A stretch of DNA of 64,000 bases from Paraflavitalea devenefica (GTDB lineage Bacteria > Bacteroidota > Bacteroidia > Chitinophagales > Chitinophagaceae). The stretch covers positions 558,001-622,000 of the forward strand of contig NZ_JAARML010000003.1 of NCBI RefSeq assembly GCF_011759375.1. Direction: 5' to 3'. The notes under the pieces were generated by a model. The model was not told the origin of the DNA. It saw only the letters and a program-made list of their open reading frames with translations, and searched no databases. Of this stretch, positions 41,103 through 51,300 are shown one piece after another. Positions within the stretch are counted from its first letter, which is position 1. Each line of letters opens with the position of its first letter. The translations under genes were made by a program, and so were the position numbers.

Positions 41103-43391
41103 ATGAAAAAACTTATTCAATTCGTTGTTGCACTGGCTTGTATCAACAGTACAATTGGCCAGGTGGTAACTTCCGTTGCTGACCCCGTTGAATGGATTAA
41201 CCCCCTGATGGGGACCGACTCCAAAGGAAGTCTCTCCAATGGTAATACCTATCCGGCTATTGCAGTACCCTGGGGCATGAACTTCTGGATGCCTCAAACA
41301 GGCAATATGGGCAACGGATGGGCTTATACCTATAGCTCCGATAAGATCCGTGGCTTTAAGCAAACCCACCAGCCTTCCCCTTGGATGAATGACTATGGCC
41401 AGTTTGCCATCATGCCCATTACCGGCGGCGCCAAGTTCAAACAGGACGACCGGGCAAGCTGGTTCTCCCACAAGGCCGAGACCGCCAAGCCCTATTACTA
41501 CAGCGTATACCTGGCCGATTGGGATATTACCACGGAGATCGCCCCCACAGAAAGGGCCGCCCAATTCCGTTTTACCTTCCCACAAAATGATAGTTCTTTC
41601 ATTACCATTGATGCCTTCGATAAAGGTTCTTATGTGAAGGTCATCCCCGAAGAAAGGAAGATCATTGGCTATACCACCCGCAACAGCGGTGGCGTACCCG
41701 CCAATTTCAAGAACTACTTTGTTATCTATATTGATAAGCCTTTCACGGTTACTTACACCTGGAAAGATAGTGTCCTGGTAAAAGGAGGCACAGAATCAGC
41801 AACAAGACATGCAGGCGCTGTGATCGGGTTTAAGACAACAAGAGGGGAGAAGGTAAGCCTGCGGGTGGCTTCTTCTTTCATCAGCTACGAACAGGCCGAT
41901 ATTTCCCTGAAACGGGAAGTAGGCACCGATGCATTTGACGTTACAAAGAATAAGGCCAAAGCTGCCTGGAACAAACAACTGAACCGCATCCTGGTAGAAG
42001 GTGGTTCCATTGACCAGACAAGGACCTTCTATTCCTGCCTGTACCGCATGCTGCAGTTCCCCCAAAAACATTATGAACTCGATGCTGCCGGAAAAATCAT
42101 TCACTACAGTCCCTATAATGGGCAGGTATTACCGGGTTATATGTTTGCCGGTACCGGCTTCTGGGATACTTTCCGTGCCCTATATCCTTTCCTCAACTTC
42201 ATGTTCCCTGCCATAAACAAGGAAATGCAGGAAGGGCTCCTCAATGATTATAAAGAGGGTGGCTTTTTACCGGAGTGGAGCAGCCCCGGCTTCAGGAGTG
42301 TAATGGTGGGCAATAACTCTGCTTCTGTAGTGGCCGATGCCTATATTAAAGGACTGCGCGGTTATGATATCAATAAGCTGTATGAAGCATTGCTGCATGG
42401 CGCCAACAATGAGGGGCCGATGACTGCAGTAGGCCGTGCAGGCGTGAAGTATTACAATGAGCTGGGCTATGTACCTTATGATGTAAAGATCAATGAAAAT
42501 GCTGCCCGTACGCTGGAGTATGCTTATGATGACTTTACCATCTATCAACTCGGTAAAGCACTGGGCCGCCCTAAAGAAGAGCTGGACCTGTATGCCAAAC
42601 GCAGCCAGAACTTCCGCAACCTGTTTGATCCTGAAACAAAGCTGATGCGTGGCAAGAACCAGGATGGTAAGTTCCAGTCTCCATTTAATCCTTTCAAATG
42701 GGGTGATGCCTTCACCGAAGGCAATAGCTGGCACTATAGCTGGAGCGTATTCCATGATATTGAAGGCCTGAAGAAGCTGATGGGTGGCGATAAGATGTTT
42801 GTAGGCATGCTGGACTCTGTATTCTCTATGCCTCCCGTATTTGACGAAAGCTACTATGGCGGCGTTATCCACGAGATCCGCGAAATGCAGATCATGAATA
42901 TGGGGCAATATGCGCATGGCAACCAGCCCATTCAACACATGATCTACCTGTATAACTATGCCGGTGAACCCTGGAAAACACAGTATTGGGTGCGTCGTGT
43001 AATGGAGCAATTATACAAGGCCACACCGGATGGTTATTGCGGTGATGAAGACAACGGACAGACCTCTGCCTGGTATGTTTTCTCTGCCATGGGCTTCTAC
43101 CCGGTATGTCCGGGTACTACCCAGTATGTATTGGGTACACCCTTATTTAAGAAGATGACGCTGACACTGGATAATGGAAAGAAACTGGTGATCAATGCGC
43201 CGGCCAGCAGCGATGCCAACAAATATGTACAGCAGGTAAAACGCAATGGCGTGGTGTACACCAAAAACTGGGTAGATCATTTTGATCTCTTCAAAGGCGG
43301 TACCCTCGACTTTAACATGGGCAGCACACCCAATAAAACAAGAGGTACTACGCCCGATGCATTCCCTTATTCATATTCAACCAGCAAATAA
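41103..43391 (+). CDS. GH92 alpha-mannosidase with complete alpha-1,2 signature
   Basis: 762 residues with signal peptide (MKKLIQFVVALACINSTIGQ); the frame to 41058 is rejected because the promoter lies there. GH92 enzymes are calcium-dependent, inverting exo-alpha-mannosidases. Catalytic acid Glu539 is in EGNSWHY. Counting from it, His590-Glu591 (VIHEIREM) lie at +51/+52 and Asp648 and Asp650 (GDEDNGQTSAW) at +109/+111. These offsets equal those of E533, H584/E585, D642 and D644 in Bacteroides BT3990 as I recall them, where His-Glu selects alpha-1,2 linkages. Secreted to the periplasm or surface, it would trim mannose from glycans imported by the SusCD pairs. First gene of a three-gene unit. 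Confidence 0.93.
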   Translation: MKKLIQFVVALACINSTIGQVVTSVADPVEWINPLMGTDSKGSLSNGNTYPAIAVPWGMNFWMPQTGNMGNGWAYTYSSDKIRGFKQTHQPSPWMNDYGQFAIMPITGGAKFKQDDRASWFSHKAETAKPYYYSVYLADWDITTEIAPTERAAQFRFTFPQNDSSFITIDAFDKGSYVKVIPEERKIIGYTTRNSGGVPANFKNYFVIYIDKPFTVTYTWKDSVLVKGGTESATRHAGAVIGFKTTRGEKVSLRVASSFISYEQADISLKREVGTDAFDVTKNKAKAAWNKQLNRILVEGGSIDQTRTFYSCLYRMLQFPQKHYELDAAGKIIHYSPYNGQVLPGYMFAGTGFWDTFRALYPFLNFMFPAINKEMQEGLLNDYKEGGFLPEWSSPGFRSVMVGNNSASVVADAYIKGLRGYDINKLYEALLHGANNEGPMTAVGRAGVKYYNELGYVPYDVKINENAARTLEYAYDDFTIYQLGKALGRPKEELDLYAKRSQNFRNLFDPETKLMRGKNQDGKFQSPFNPFKWGDAFTEGNSWHYSWSVFHDIEGLKKLMGGDKMFVGMLDSVFSMPPVFDESYYGGVIHEIREMQIMNMGQYAHGNQPIQHMIYLYNYAGEPWKTQYWVRRVMEQLYKATPDGYCGDEDNGQTSAWYVFSAMGFYPVCPGTTQYVLGTPLFKKMTLTLDNGKKLVINAPASSDANKYVQQVKRNGVVYTKNWVDHFDLFKGGTLDFNMGSTPNKTRGTTPDAFPYSYSTSK

Positions 43392-43400
43392 ATAACACCC

Positions 43401-44099
43401 ATGAAAGCACCCCTGTTCCTTGTATTATGTAGTATTTCCGTAGCTTCCTTTGCCCAGCGCGACTGGAACCACATCGATACGGAAGGCATTATTTCCAAAG
43501 ATTCCATCAAAAAGAAAGGGTATACCATTCTTTTTATCAATAAAGATTCCGGGTTTAGCACGGTTACAAAACAACGGATGATTGACACTTACTTCAAAGT
43601 GTATCCCAAAGAAGCAAAGCGCTTTAATAAGAAAACGATGAAGATGGTGACCTTCATTATCGATCCCGGTTATGATGGTGTGGCTGCTGCCGGTGGCGGT
43701 GTTGTGCGGGTGAACCCCAAATGGATGGCCAGCCACCCGGAAGACCTGGATGTGGTAACGCATGAGTCCATGCATATTGTACAATCCTATCCACATGGCG
43801 CCGGACCAGGATGGCTTACGGAAGGTATTGCCGATTACGTGCGCTATGTATTTGGTGTAAACAATGAGGCCGGCAAATGGTCATTGCCTAAATATGATCA
43901 AGCCCATCATTATACCAATAGCTATAGGATCACTGCCCGCTTCCTGGTATGGGCAGAAAAGAACTTCAATAAGAAGCTGGTGAATAAGCTCGACAATGCC
44001 ATGCGTACAAAGACCTACAAGCCGGAGATCTGGCAGGAGCTGACCGGCAAAACACTGGATGAACTGTGGGGAGAATATGCGAAGAACCCTGTGATCTGA
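43401..44099 (+). CDS. Secreted basic-secretory-protein (BSP)-type metallopeptidase
   Basis: 232 residues with signal peptide (MKAPLFLVLCSISVASFAQ). The zinc motif HExxH is at residues 121-125 (VVTHESMHIVQ). Downstream GWLTEGIADYVRYV with Glu141 matches the family's EGiAdyvR signature and may give the third zinc ligand. The protein would cut polypeptide near the cell surface. It lies 9 bp after the first GH92 gene and before the second, so a protease is coexpressed with mannosidases, as expected if the food is a mannosylated glycoprotein rather than free mannan. Confidence 0.85.
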   Translation: MKAPLFLVLCSISVASFAQRDWNHIDTEGIISKDSIKKKGYTILFINKDSGFSTVTKQRMIDTYFKVYPKEAKRFNKKTMKMVTFIIDPGYDGVAAAGGGVVRVNPKWMASHPEDLDVVTHESMHIVQSYPHGAGPGWLTEGIADYVRYVFGVNNEAGKWSLPKYDQAHHYTNSYRITARFLVWAEKNFNKKLVNKLDNAMRTKTYKPEIWQELTGKTLDELWGEYAKNPVI

Positions 44100-44120
44100 T
44101 CTGTTTAAACGAAATACAAT

Positions 44121-44192
44121 TCCGGCGGGTGGAGACAGCCGCCGGAGTCATCCCTTGAAAGTTTTTCCCATGGTTCGTGTCTTCACGAACCA
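44121..44192 (+). other. Two tandem intercistronic hairpins before the second GH92 gene
   Basis: TCCGGCGG/CCGCCGGA (44121-44128, 44139-44146) and TGGTTCGTG/CACGAACCA (44171-44179, 44184-44192). Neither has a T-tract, so they suggest RNA processing or differential mRNA stability rather than termination. Confidence 0.5.
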
Positions 44193-44234
44193 CTGCAGGA
44201 ATACCAATTGAAAGTTTTTAAACCTAAAGAAAGA

Positions 44235-46532
44235 ATGAGAAATCTATTGCTGAGTGGTTTGTTAAGTATACCGGTATGGTGTGCCGCGCAAACAACTACT
44301 GAAAACCTTGTCCCTTATGTAAAACCAATTATCGGTACCCAGCGGATGGGGCACACGTATCCCGGCGCTACCGTGCCTTTTGGCATGGTGCAACTGAGCC
44401 CGGATACAGATACCATCCCCTATGAAATGAATGGAAAGTACAATGGTGATGTATATAAATATTGTGCTGGCTATCAGTATGAAGACAAAACGATCGTAGG
44501 ATTTAGCCATACCCACTTTAGCGGTACCGGCCACTCCGACCTCGGTGATTTCCTGATCATGCCCACAGTAGGTGAGCTGCAAATGAATCCCGGTACGGCC
44601 GATGCTCCCGAAACGGGATTCCGTTCAAGGTTTTCCCACAGCAATGAAGTGGCAGAAGCCGGCTATTATAAAGTAAAGCTGGATGACCATGATATCCTGG
44701 CTGAGCTGACGGCTACCAACCGCGTAGGTTTTCACCAGTACACTTTCCCTAAATCAGACAATGCCCACATCATCCTCGACCTGATGTATGGTATTTATAA
44801 TTATGAGGACAAGAATGTGTGGACCTTCCTGCGGGTGGAGAATGATACCCTCATTACCGGCTATCGCCAAACCAATGGTTGGGGAAGAACAAGGACTGTT
44901 TATTTTGCCATGAGCTTCTCCAAGCCTTTCTATCAGTATGGCAATAAGAACTTCTCCAAACGCCAGGTGTACCAGGGGTTCTGGCGTAAGTTTGACCAAA
45001 CGAAGAACTTCCCCGAAATGGCGGGCAAGCAGTTAAGGGCTTATTTTGATTTCAAGACTACGGCCGGCGAGAAGATCAAGATCAAGTTTGCCTTGTCTCC
45101 TGTAAGTACAGCAGGCGCCTTACAGAACCTGCGTACCGAAGCGCCGGGCTGGGATTTCGACCAGGTAAAGCAACAGGCGCAAAATGCCTGGAATAAAGAA
45201 CTGGCGAAGATCACCATCCAGTCAAAGAACAAAGACGATAAGGAGAATTTTTATACTTCCATGTACCATGCCTTCCTGACGCCCATTACCTATATGGATG
45301 TGGATGGTTCTTATCGCGGGCTCGACCAGAATGTGCACAAGGCAGATGGATTTACCAACTATACCATTTTCTCCCTGTGGGACACTTACCGAGCCCTGCA
45401 TCCTTTTTTCAACCTGGTGCAACCTGCACGTAATGCAGATATGATCAAATCTATGCTGGCGCATTATGACCAGAGTGCCCAACACATGCTGCCGGTGTGG
45501 AGCCATTATGCCAATGAGAACTGGTGCATGATCGGTTACCACAGCGTATCGCTTATTGCCGATGCAGTGATCAAAGGAAATGCGCCGTTTGATGCCAATA
45601 AGGCCCTGGATGCCTGTGTTGCAACAGCGCGTCATGGTACTTATGATGGCCTCAGTTATTACATGAGCATGGGGTATGTGCCGGAAGACAAGAACGGCTC
45701 TTCTGTGTCAAAAACACTGGAATATGCCTATGACGACTGGGCCATTGCCCAAATGGCTAAAAAGCTGGGCCGTATGGATATCTATGATGAGTTCAGTAAG
45801 CGGTCGCAGTACTTCAAAAATGTGTATGATGCTTCTATCGGCTACATGCGTCCCCGCCTGAGCGATGGCAGTTTCCGCGCGGCTTTTGATGTATTGAGCA
45901 CCCACAACCAGGGCTTCATTGAAGGCAATGCCTGGAATTACAGTCTGTATGTACCGCATGAACCGGCACAAATGATTGAGATGATGGGCGGCAAGAAACG
46001 TTTTGTGGCGCACCTCGATTCCCTGTTTACCATGCACCTGCCCGATAAGTATTTTGCAGAAACAGAGGATATTACCCGTGATGGCATTATCGGTAATTAT
46101 GTACATGGTAATGAGCCTTCCCACCACGTACCTTATTTATACAACTGGACCGACCAGCCCTGGAAAACGCAGGAGCGCGTGCGCATGATCCTGAAAAAGC
46201 AGTTTAAGCCCACGCCTGATGGACTGGGCGGTAATGATGATTGCGGGCAGATGAGCGCCTGGTATATTTTTACCGCACTGGGCTTTTATCCCGTAGCGCC
46301 GGGATCTGACCAATATGCTATTGGCAGTCCGGCGGTGGATGGTGCCACCATTCAACTGGAAAATGGTAAAACCTTTACCATTGAGGCACAGAACCAGGGC
46401 GATAAGAATGTATTTGTACAAAAGATGCTGCTGAACGGGCAGCCGCTGAACCGCCTGTACCTTACCCACAGCGATATTAACGATGGCGGTAAGCTGGTGT
46501 TTGTGATGGGGGAGAAGCCAAAGAAGAAGTAG
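44235..46532 (+). CDS. GH92 family glycosidase, different linkage specificity
   Basis: 765 residues from the ATG at 44235 (MRNLLLSGLLSIPVWCAAQ, signal peptide). Family marks: IIGTQRMGHTYPGATVPFGM, FSHTHFSGTGHSDLGD, catalytic acid Glu563 in FIEGNAWNY and the base region GGNDDCGQMSAW with Asp668/Asp669. The segment aligned with the His-Glu pair of the alpha-1,2 enzymes reads AETEDITRDG and lacks it, so this enzyme should not be an alpha-1,2-mannosidase. VHGNEPSHHVPYLYN is the usual form found in other GH92 clades. It probably attacks another mannose linkage, making the two enzymes complementary. It starts 135 bp after the peptidase gene. Confidence 0.9.
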   Translation: MRNLLLSGLLSIPVWCAAQTTTENLVPYVKPIIGTQRMGHTYPGATVPFGMVQLSPDTDTIPYEMNGKYNGDVYKYCAGYQYEDKTIVGFSHTHFSGTGHSDLGDFLIMPTVGELQMNPGTADAPETGFRSRFSHSNEVAEAGYYKVKLDDHDILAELTATNRVGFHQYTFPKSDNAHIILDLMYGIYNYEDKNVWTFLRVENDTLITGYRQTNGWGRTRTVYFAMSFSKPFYQYGNKNFSKRQVYQGFWRKFDQTKNFPEMAGKQLRAYFDFKTTAGEKIKIKFALSPVSTAGALQNLRTEAPGWDFDQVKQQAQNAWNKELAKITIQSKNKDDKENFYTSMYHAFLTPITYMDVDGSYRGLDQNVHKADGFTNYTIFSLWDTYRALHPFFNLVQPARNADMIKSMLAHYDQSAQHMLPVWSHYANENWCMIGYHSVSLIADAVIKGNAPFDANKALDACVATARHGTYDGLSYYMSMGYVPEDKNGSSVSKTLEYAYDDWAIAQMAKKLGRMDIYDEFSKRSQYFKNVYDASIGYMRPRLSDGSFRAAFDVLSTHNQGFIEGNAWNYSLYVPHEPAQMIEMMGGKKRFVAHLDSLFTMHLPDKYFAETEDITRDGIIGNYVHGNEPSHHVPYLYNWTDQPWKTQERVRMILKKQFKPTPDGLGGNDDCGQMSAWYIFTALGFYPVAPGSDQYAIGSPAVDGATIQLENGKTFTIEAQNQGDKNVFVQKMLLNGQPLNRLYLTHSDINDGGKLVFVMGEKPKKK

Positions 46533-46554
46533 TCCGGTAACCGGCCTTTATAAC

Positions 46555-46601
46555 AGGATGCCACATTGGACCGATGAGTAATTGGTTTGGTGTGGCATCC
46601 T
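46555..46601 (+). terminator. Possible terminator after the second GH92 gene
   Basis: AGGATGCCACA (46555-46565) pairs with TGTGGCATCCT (46591-46601). The loop is 25 nt and the T-tract weak, so termination is less certain. Confidence 0.5.
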
Positions 46602-46628
46602 CATTTAAGCTGGTGGAATGGGTGAGTC

Positions 46629-46769
46629 GTTGTAGTGGAAGGCTAGGGGAATGCTCAGAGGTAGTACTAAGATAGCACTGGGATAGCTCTATACACAGTA
46701 CTGTTCCAGAGCACTCTTAGACCATTCCCTGACCATTCCCAGGCAACCCTTAGAGCATTCCACTACAAC
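46629..46769. repeat. Inverted repeat with internal short repeats
   Basis: GTTGTAGTGGAA (46629-46640) is inverted at 46758-46769. Inside are GGGGAATGCTC against GAGCATTCC, a direct repeat GACCATTCCC, and the palindrome ACAGTACTGT. No coding potential or target-site duplication seen. Confidence 0.55.
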
Positions 46770-47001
46770 TCCCCGCCCACTTTGCCAAAGCTATGGTGCC
46801 TGAATACCCCAAAACATTGTTTTAGGTTGAATTTCAGCAGTGATCAAGCGCCAATTTTCATGAAAAGTTTCCGCTGTTGGGCCGGATGCCTTAAATTTGA
46901 AGACTACGGATTCTTGCCAAGTTACGTTTTACAAGTTTGCCCGGGAATGTCTGGATTCCAGCAGCAACAGGCATCGCACCCCTTAAACTACTGCCAACAT
47001 T

Positions 47002-48015
47002 ATGAAACGTGTATCGCTGAAAGATATCGCCAAACTGACCGGAGCATCTCCGTCTACCGTATCCTTTGTATTGAATGGGAAGGCCCGGGAAATGCGGATC
47101 AGTGATGACCTGGCCAAAAAGATCGTGACCATTGCCAAACGGGAGGGATACCACCCCAACCAGGTGGCGGTACGGTTAAGAACGGGTAAATCACAGATGC
47201 TGGGATTGGTAGTAGAGAGCATTTCGGGTAATTTCTTTGCAGCGCTGGCGAAGGTGATTGAGGAAGAGGCAGAACAATATGGCTATAAAGTGGTGTATTG
47301 CGCTACAGAAAATGATGGCAAGAAAGGGCAGGAGCTCATCCGGATGTTATCGCAGCAGCAGGTAGACGGATATATCATTACCCCGGCATTAGGCATGGAA
47401 CAGGATGTGGAAGAGCTGATTGAACATAAGAAACCGGTGGTATTGCTGGATAGTTATTTCCCCGATATGGATGTACCCCATGTGCTGGTAGATAATTTCG
47501 GGGGTGTTGTAAAGGGGATGAAACACCTGATCAGCCGGGGATATAAGAAGATTGGCTTCATTACGGTCGACCTGCAACTGATCCAGATCAAAGACCGCCT
47601 GCAGGCTTATATCGAGAGCTTGAAGACCGCCAACCTGCCGGTTAATAAAAAGTATATTCTTTCCCTCGGCTATAAGATATCGAAGGCGGATGCCCTGAGC
47701 CAGATCTCCGCTTTCATTAAAAGTAACCCCCACCTCGATGCCCTGTTCTTTGCTACCAATTACCTGGGACTGCTGGGCATAGAAAGTCTGCAGCAACTGG
47801 ATATGAGCATGCCAAAGGACGTGGCCATGATGAGTTTTGATGATCATGATGTGTTCAGACTCTTCCCGCCGGGGATCACGATCATTGAACAGCCGGTAGA
47901 GGAGATCGCCAAAACGGCTATTAATCTGCTCATGTCTCAACTGGGCAAGAACAAGACGGTCAGGAAGAACAAGGTGCAGTTACCGGCCAAGCTGGTAGTC
48001 AGGGGCACGACGTAA
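47002..48015 (+). CDS. LacI-family transcriptional regulator, paralogue 2
   Basis: 337 residues. The N-terminal HTH has KDIAKLTGASPSTVSF and VLNGKA, hinge NQVAVRLRTG, then a sugar-binding regulatory domain. It is highly similar to the regulator at 34852 along its whole length, including YKVVY, QVDGY, ITP, LGME, HKKP and a final FDD.D.FRL.PPGIT-like block, so the two derive from a duplication. Differences cluster in the ligand-binding part (DRYFPGIEAAYVQ versus DSYFPDMDVPHVL), while the recognition helix is the same. Both should compete for or share the operators, possibly answering to different sugars. Confidence 0.92.
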   Translation: MKRVSLKDIAKLTGASPSTVSFVLNGKAREMRISDDLAKKIVTIAKREGYHPNQVAVRLRTGKSQMLGLVVESISGNFFAALAKVIEEEAEQYGYKVVYCATENDGKKGQELIRMLSQQQVDGYIITPALGMEQDVEELIEHKKPVVLLDSYFPDMDVPHVLVDNFGGVVKGMKHLISRGYKKIGFITVDLQLIQIKDRLQAYIESLKTANLPVNKKYILSLGYKISKADALSQISAFIKSNPHLDALFFATNYLGLLGIESLQQLDMSMPKDVAMMSFDDHDVFRLFPPGITIIEQPVEEIAKTAINLLMSQLGKNKTVRKNKVQLPAKLVVRGTT

Positions 48016-48337
48016 GTGAACCAATGCGCCGGAAAAACGTTTATTTACTTGTCTATTTGGCGCGGCCGTCTTAAATTCGGAATTCTGAATCCAAAATGTG
48101 CTTACGCCCGCTTTTGGAACAAATTTTGTGAAATATTGAGGTTTTTTCATTACCTTTGCCGTCCATTTTTCACAATGCTAATTAGCTGGGGTACGTTATT
48201 ACATGGCCAAATTTACATAACTACTTCATTTTCATGACACAGAGAACTTAATTGTTCTCCTGTGATTTTTTTGTGTATAGACGATTTTTGATGATTTTTT
48301 GAACGTTCGAACAACTAAAAAACCGGTTTTAATCAAT
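48016..48337. other. Intergenic region between lacI 2 and rpoB
   Basis: 322 bp with the rpoB promoter and a long T/A-rich leader of about 170 nt. No gene supported. Confidence 0.5.
48125..48158 (+). promoter_or_regulatory. rpoB-rpoC promoter
   Basis: TACCTTTG at 48151-48158 is a perfect -7 element. TTTG at 48125-48128 is 22 nt away, a little longer than optimal. Confidence 0.5.
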
Positions 48338-51300
48338 ATGTCTTCAACAAAATTGCAAAGCAGGATCAACTTTGGTAAGATCAAAAATTTAGCCGAAGCT
48401 CCTGACCTACTCGAAGTACAGATTCAATCATTCAAAGAATTTTTCCAGTTAGAGACTACTCCGGACAAGCGTAACATCGAAGGGTTATTCAAGGTGTTCA
48501 AGGAGAACTTCCCCATCACCGACACGCGTAACATCTTCGTGCTGGAGTTCCTGGATTACTTCATTGACCCGCCCCGCTATACCATCGAAGAGTGTATGGA
48601 GCGTGGATTGACTTATGCTGTTCCGCTGAAAGCGAAACTGCGCTTAAGCTGTAATGACGAGGAACACGTTGATTTCCAAACTATTGTACAGGATGTGTTC
48701 TTAGGGAACATTCCTTACATGACTCCTCGTGGTACTTTCGTGATCAATGGTGCTGAGCGGGTGGTTGTATCGCAGTTACACCGTTCACCCGGTGTATTCT
48801 TCGGTCAATCCATTCACCCCAATGGTACCAAGATCTACTCTGCCCGTGTGATCCCCTTCAAGGGCGCCTGGATGGAGTTTGCCACAGATATCAATAACGT
48901 GATGTATGCCTACATCGACCGTAAAAAGAAATTCCCGGTAACAACCCTGTTGCGTTCTATCGGTTACGAAACTGATAAGGACATCCTGGAACTCTTCGGT
49001 ATGGCCGATGAGGTGAACGGTGACCTGAAATCACTGAAAGGCTACCTGGGCAAACGCCTGGCTGCCCGCGTATTGAGAACCTGGGTAGAAGACTTCGTGG
49101 ATGAAGATACCGGTGAGGTAGTATCCATTGAGCGTAACGAAGTGGTGCTGGAGCGCGATACCGTGCTGGATGAAGAAGCCATCGAGATGATCGCCGACAT
49201 GGACGCGAAAAGCGTATTCGTACAAAAAGAAGATGTGGGTGGTGATTTCGCGATCATCTACAACACATTGAACAAAGATACTTCCAACAGTGAGCTGGAA
49301 GCGGTGCAACACATCTATCGCCAGTTGCGCGGCGCTGACGCTCCTGATGATGAAACCGCCCGCGGTATCATCGACAAGTTATTCTTCAGCGACAAGCGTT
49401 ATGACCTCGGCGAGGTTGGCCGTTACAAGATCAACCGCAAGCTGAACCTGAACCAGCCGCTGGAGCAAAAAACACTGACCAAAGAAGATATCATCGAGAT
49501 CATCAAGTACCTCGTTCGCCTGACGAACGGTAAAGCGGAAATTGATGATATTGATCACCTCAGCAACCGTCGTGTACGTACCGTAGGTGAGCAGTTATAT
49601 GCTCAGTTCGGTGTTGGTCTGGCCCGTATGGCCCGTACCATCCGTGAGCGTATGAACGTCCGGGACAATGAGGTGTTCACTCCGGTTGACCTGATCAATG
49701 CCCGTACATTGTCATCTGTGATCAACTCCTTCTTTGGTACTTCTCAGTTGTCTCAGTTCCTTGACCAAACCAACCCGCTGAGTGAGATCACGCACAAGCG
49801 TCGTATCTCCGCACTCGGACCTGGTGGTTTGAGCCGGGAGCGTGCAGGCTTTGAGGTTCGTGACGTACACTATAGCCACTACGGTCGTCTGTGTACCATC
49901 GAAACACCGGAAGGTCCGAACATCGGTCTGATCTCTACGCTGTGCGTACACGCGAAGATCAACGAGATGGGCTTTATCGAAACACCTTACCACAAGGTGG
50001 ACAATGGTAAAGTAGACCTGAAGAAACTGACATTCTTAAGTGCAGAAGAAGAAGATATAGCCAAGATCGCCCAGGCCAGCGCGCCATTGGACGAGAAAGG
50101 TCATTTCGTAGAAGAGAAGATCGCTTCCCGTCAAACAGGTGACTTCCCGATCCTTGAAAAAGAAGAGGTGGAGTTCATGGACGTAGCGCCTAACCAGATT
50201 GTAGGTTTGAGTGCTTCGCTGATTCCGTTCCTGGAGCATGATGACGCCAACCGTGCGTTGATGGGATCAAACATGCAACGTCAGGCTGTGCCGCTTATCC
50301 GTCCTGAAAACCCCATCGTGGGTACAGGTCTGGAAGGTAAGGCTGCCCGTGATGCGCGGGTTCAGATCCTGTCTGAAGGTGAAGGTGTTGTAGAGTATGT
50401 AGATGGTAGTGAAATTCATGTTCGTTACGATCGTACAGAAGGTGACCGCCTGGTGAGCTTCGAAGACGATCTGAGAATATATAAACTGACCAAGTTCATT
50501 AAAACGAACCAGGAAACCTGTATTAACCATAAGCCGGCTGTTAAGAAAGGCCAGCGTATGAAAAAAGGCGACTTCCTTACTGAAGGCTACGCTGTACAGG
50601 CTGGTGAACTGGCCCTGGGTCGTAACCTCCGCGTGGCATTCATGCCCTGGAAAGGTTACAACTTCGAGGATGCCATCGTTATCAATGAAAAAGTAGCCCG
50701 CGAAGACCTGTTCACTTCTATCCATATTTCCGAATATGAACTGGAAGTGCGCGACACCAAGCTGGGTGAAGAAGAACTGACACCAGATATCCCCAACGTT
50801 TCTGAAGAGGCTACCAAAGACCTCGATGAAAATGGTATCATCCGCCTGGGTGCTGCTATCAAGGAAGGTGATATCCTGATCGGTAAGATCACACCTAAAG
50901 GTGAAAGCGATCCTACTCCTGAAGAGAAGCTGTTAAGGGCCATCTTCGGTGATAAGGCAGGTGATGCCAAGGATGCTTCGCTGAAAGCACCCAACGGTGT
51001 GGAAGGTGTGGTGATCGGTAAAAAACTGTTCCAGCGCGCCAAGAAAGATAAGAACGCCAAGATCCGTGAGAAGGCAGCCCTGGAAAAACTGGAAAAGGTT
51101 CACGAAAAGAACGTAGAAGAGCTGAAGGAGTTGCTGCTGAGCAAGCTGCAAACCCTGCTGAAGGACAAACCTTCTGCCGGTGTAAACAACAACTTCGGTG
51201 AAGTGCAGATCGGTAAGGGCGCTAAGTTCAATCCGAAGAACCTGTCTTCCATTGACTATCAGAACGTGAACCCGCTGGGTTGGACTGGTGATGCTGCCAT

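Larger units (their letters stand above)
46533..47001. other. Intergenic region between the second GH92 gene and lacI 2
   Basis: 469 bp without a supportable gene. It holds an 11-bp stem-loop (46555-46601), a 12-bp inverted repeat 117 bp apart (46629-46769) with internal repeats, and presumably the lacI promoter, for which I see no clear boxes. Confidence 0.5.

Noticed and set aside
42902..42940. Gln in HGNQP of the first GH92 as a lost catalytic acid (phosphomannose-type GH92)
   Set aside because: Counting residues places the catalytic acid in EGNSW, where Glu is present; the HGNQP position is not the acid.
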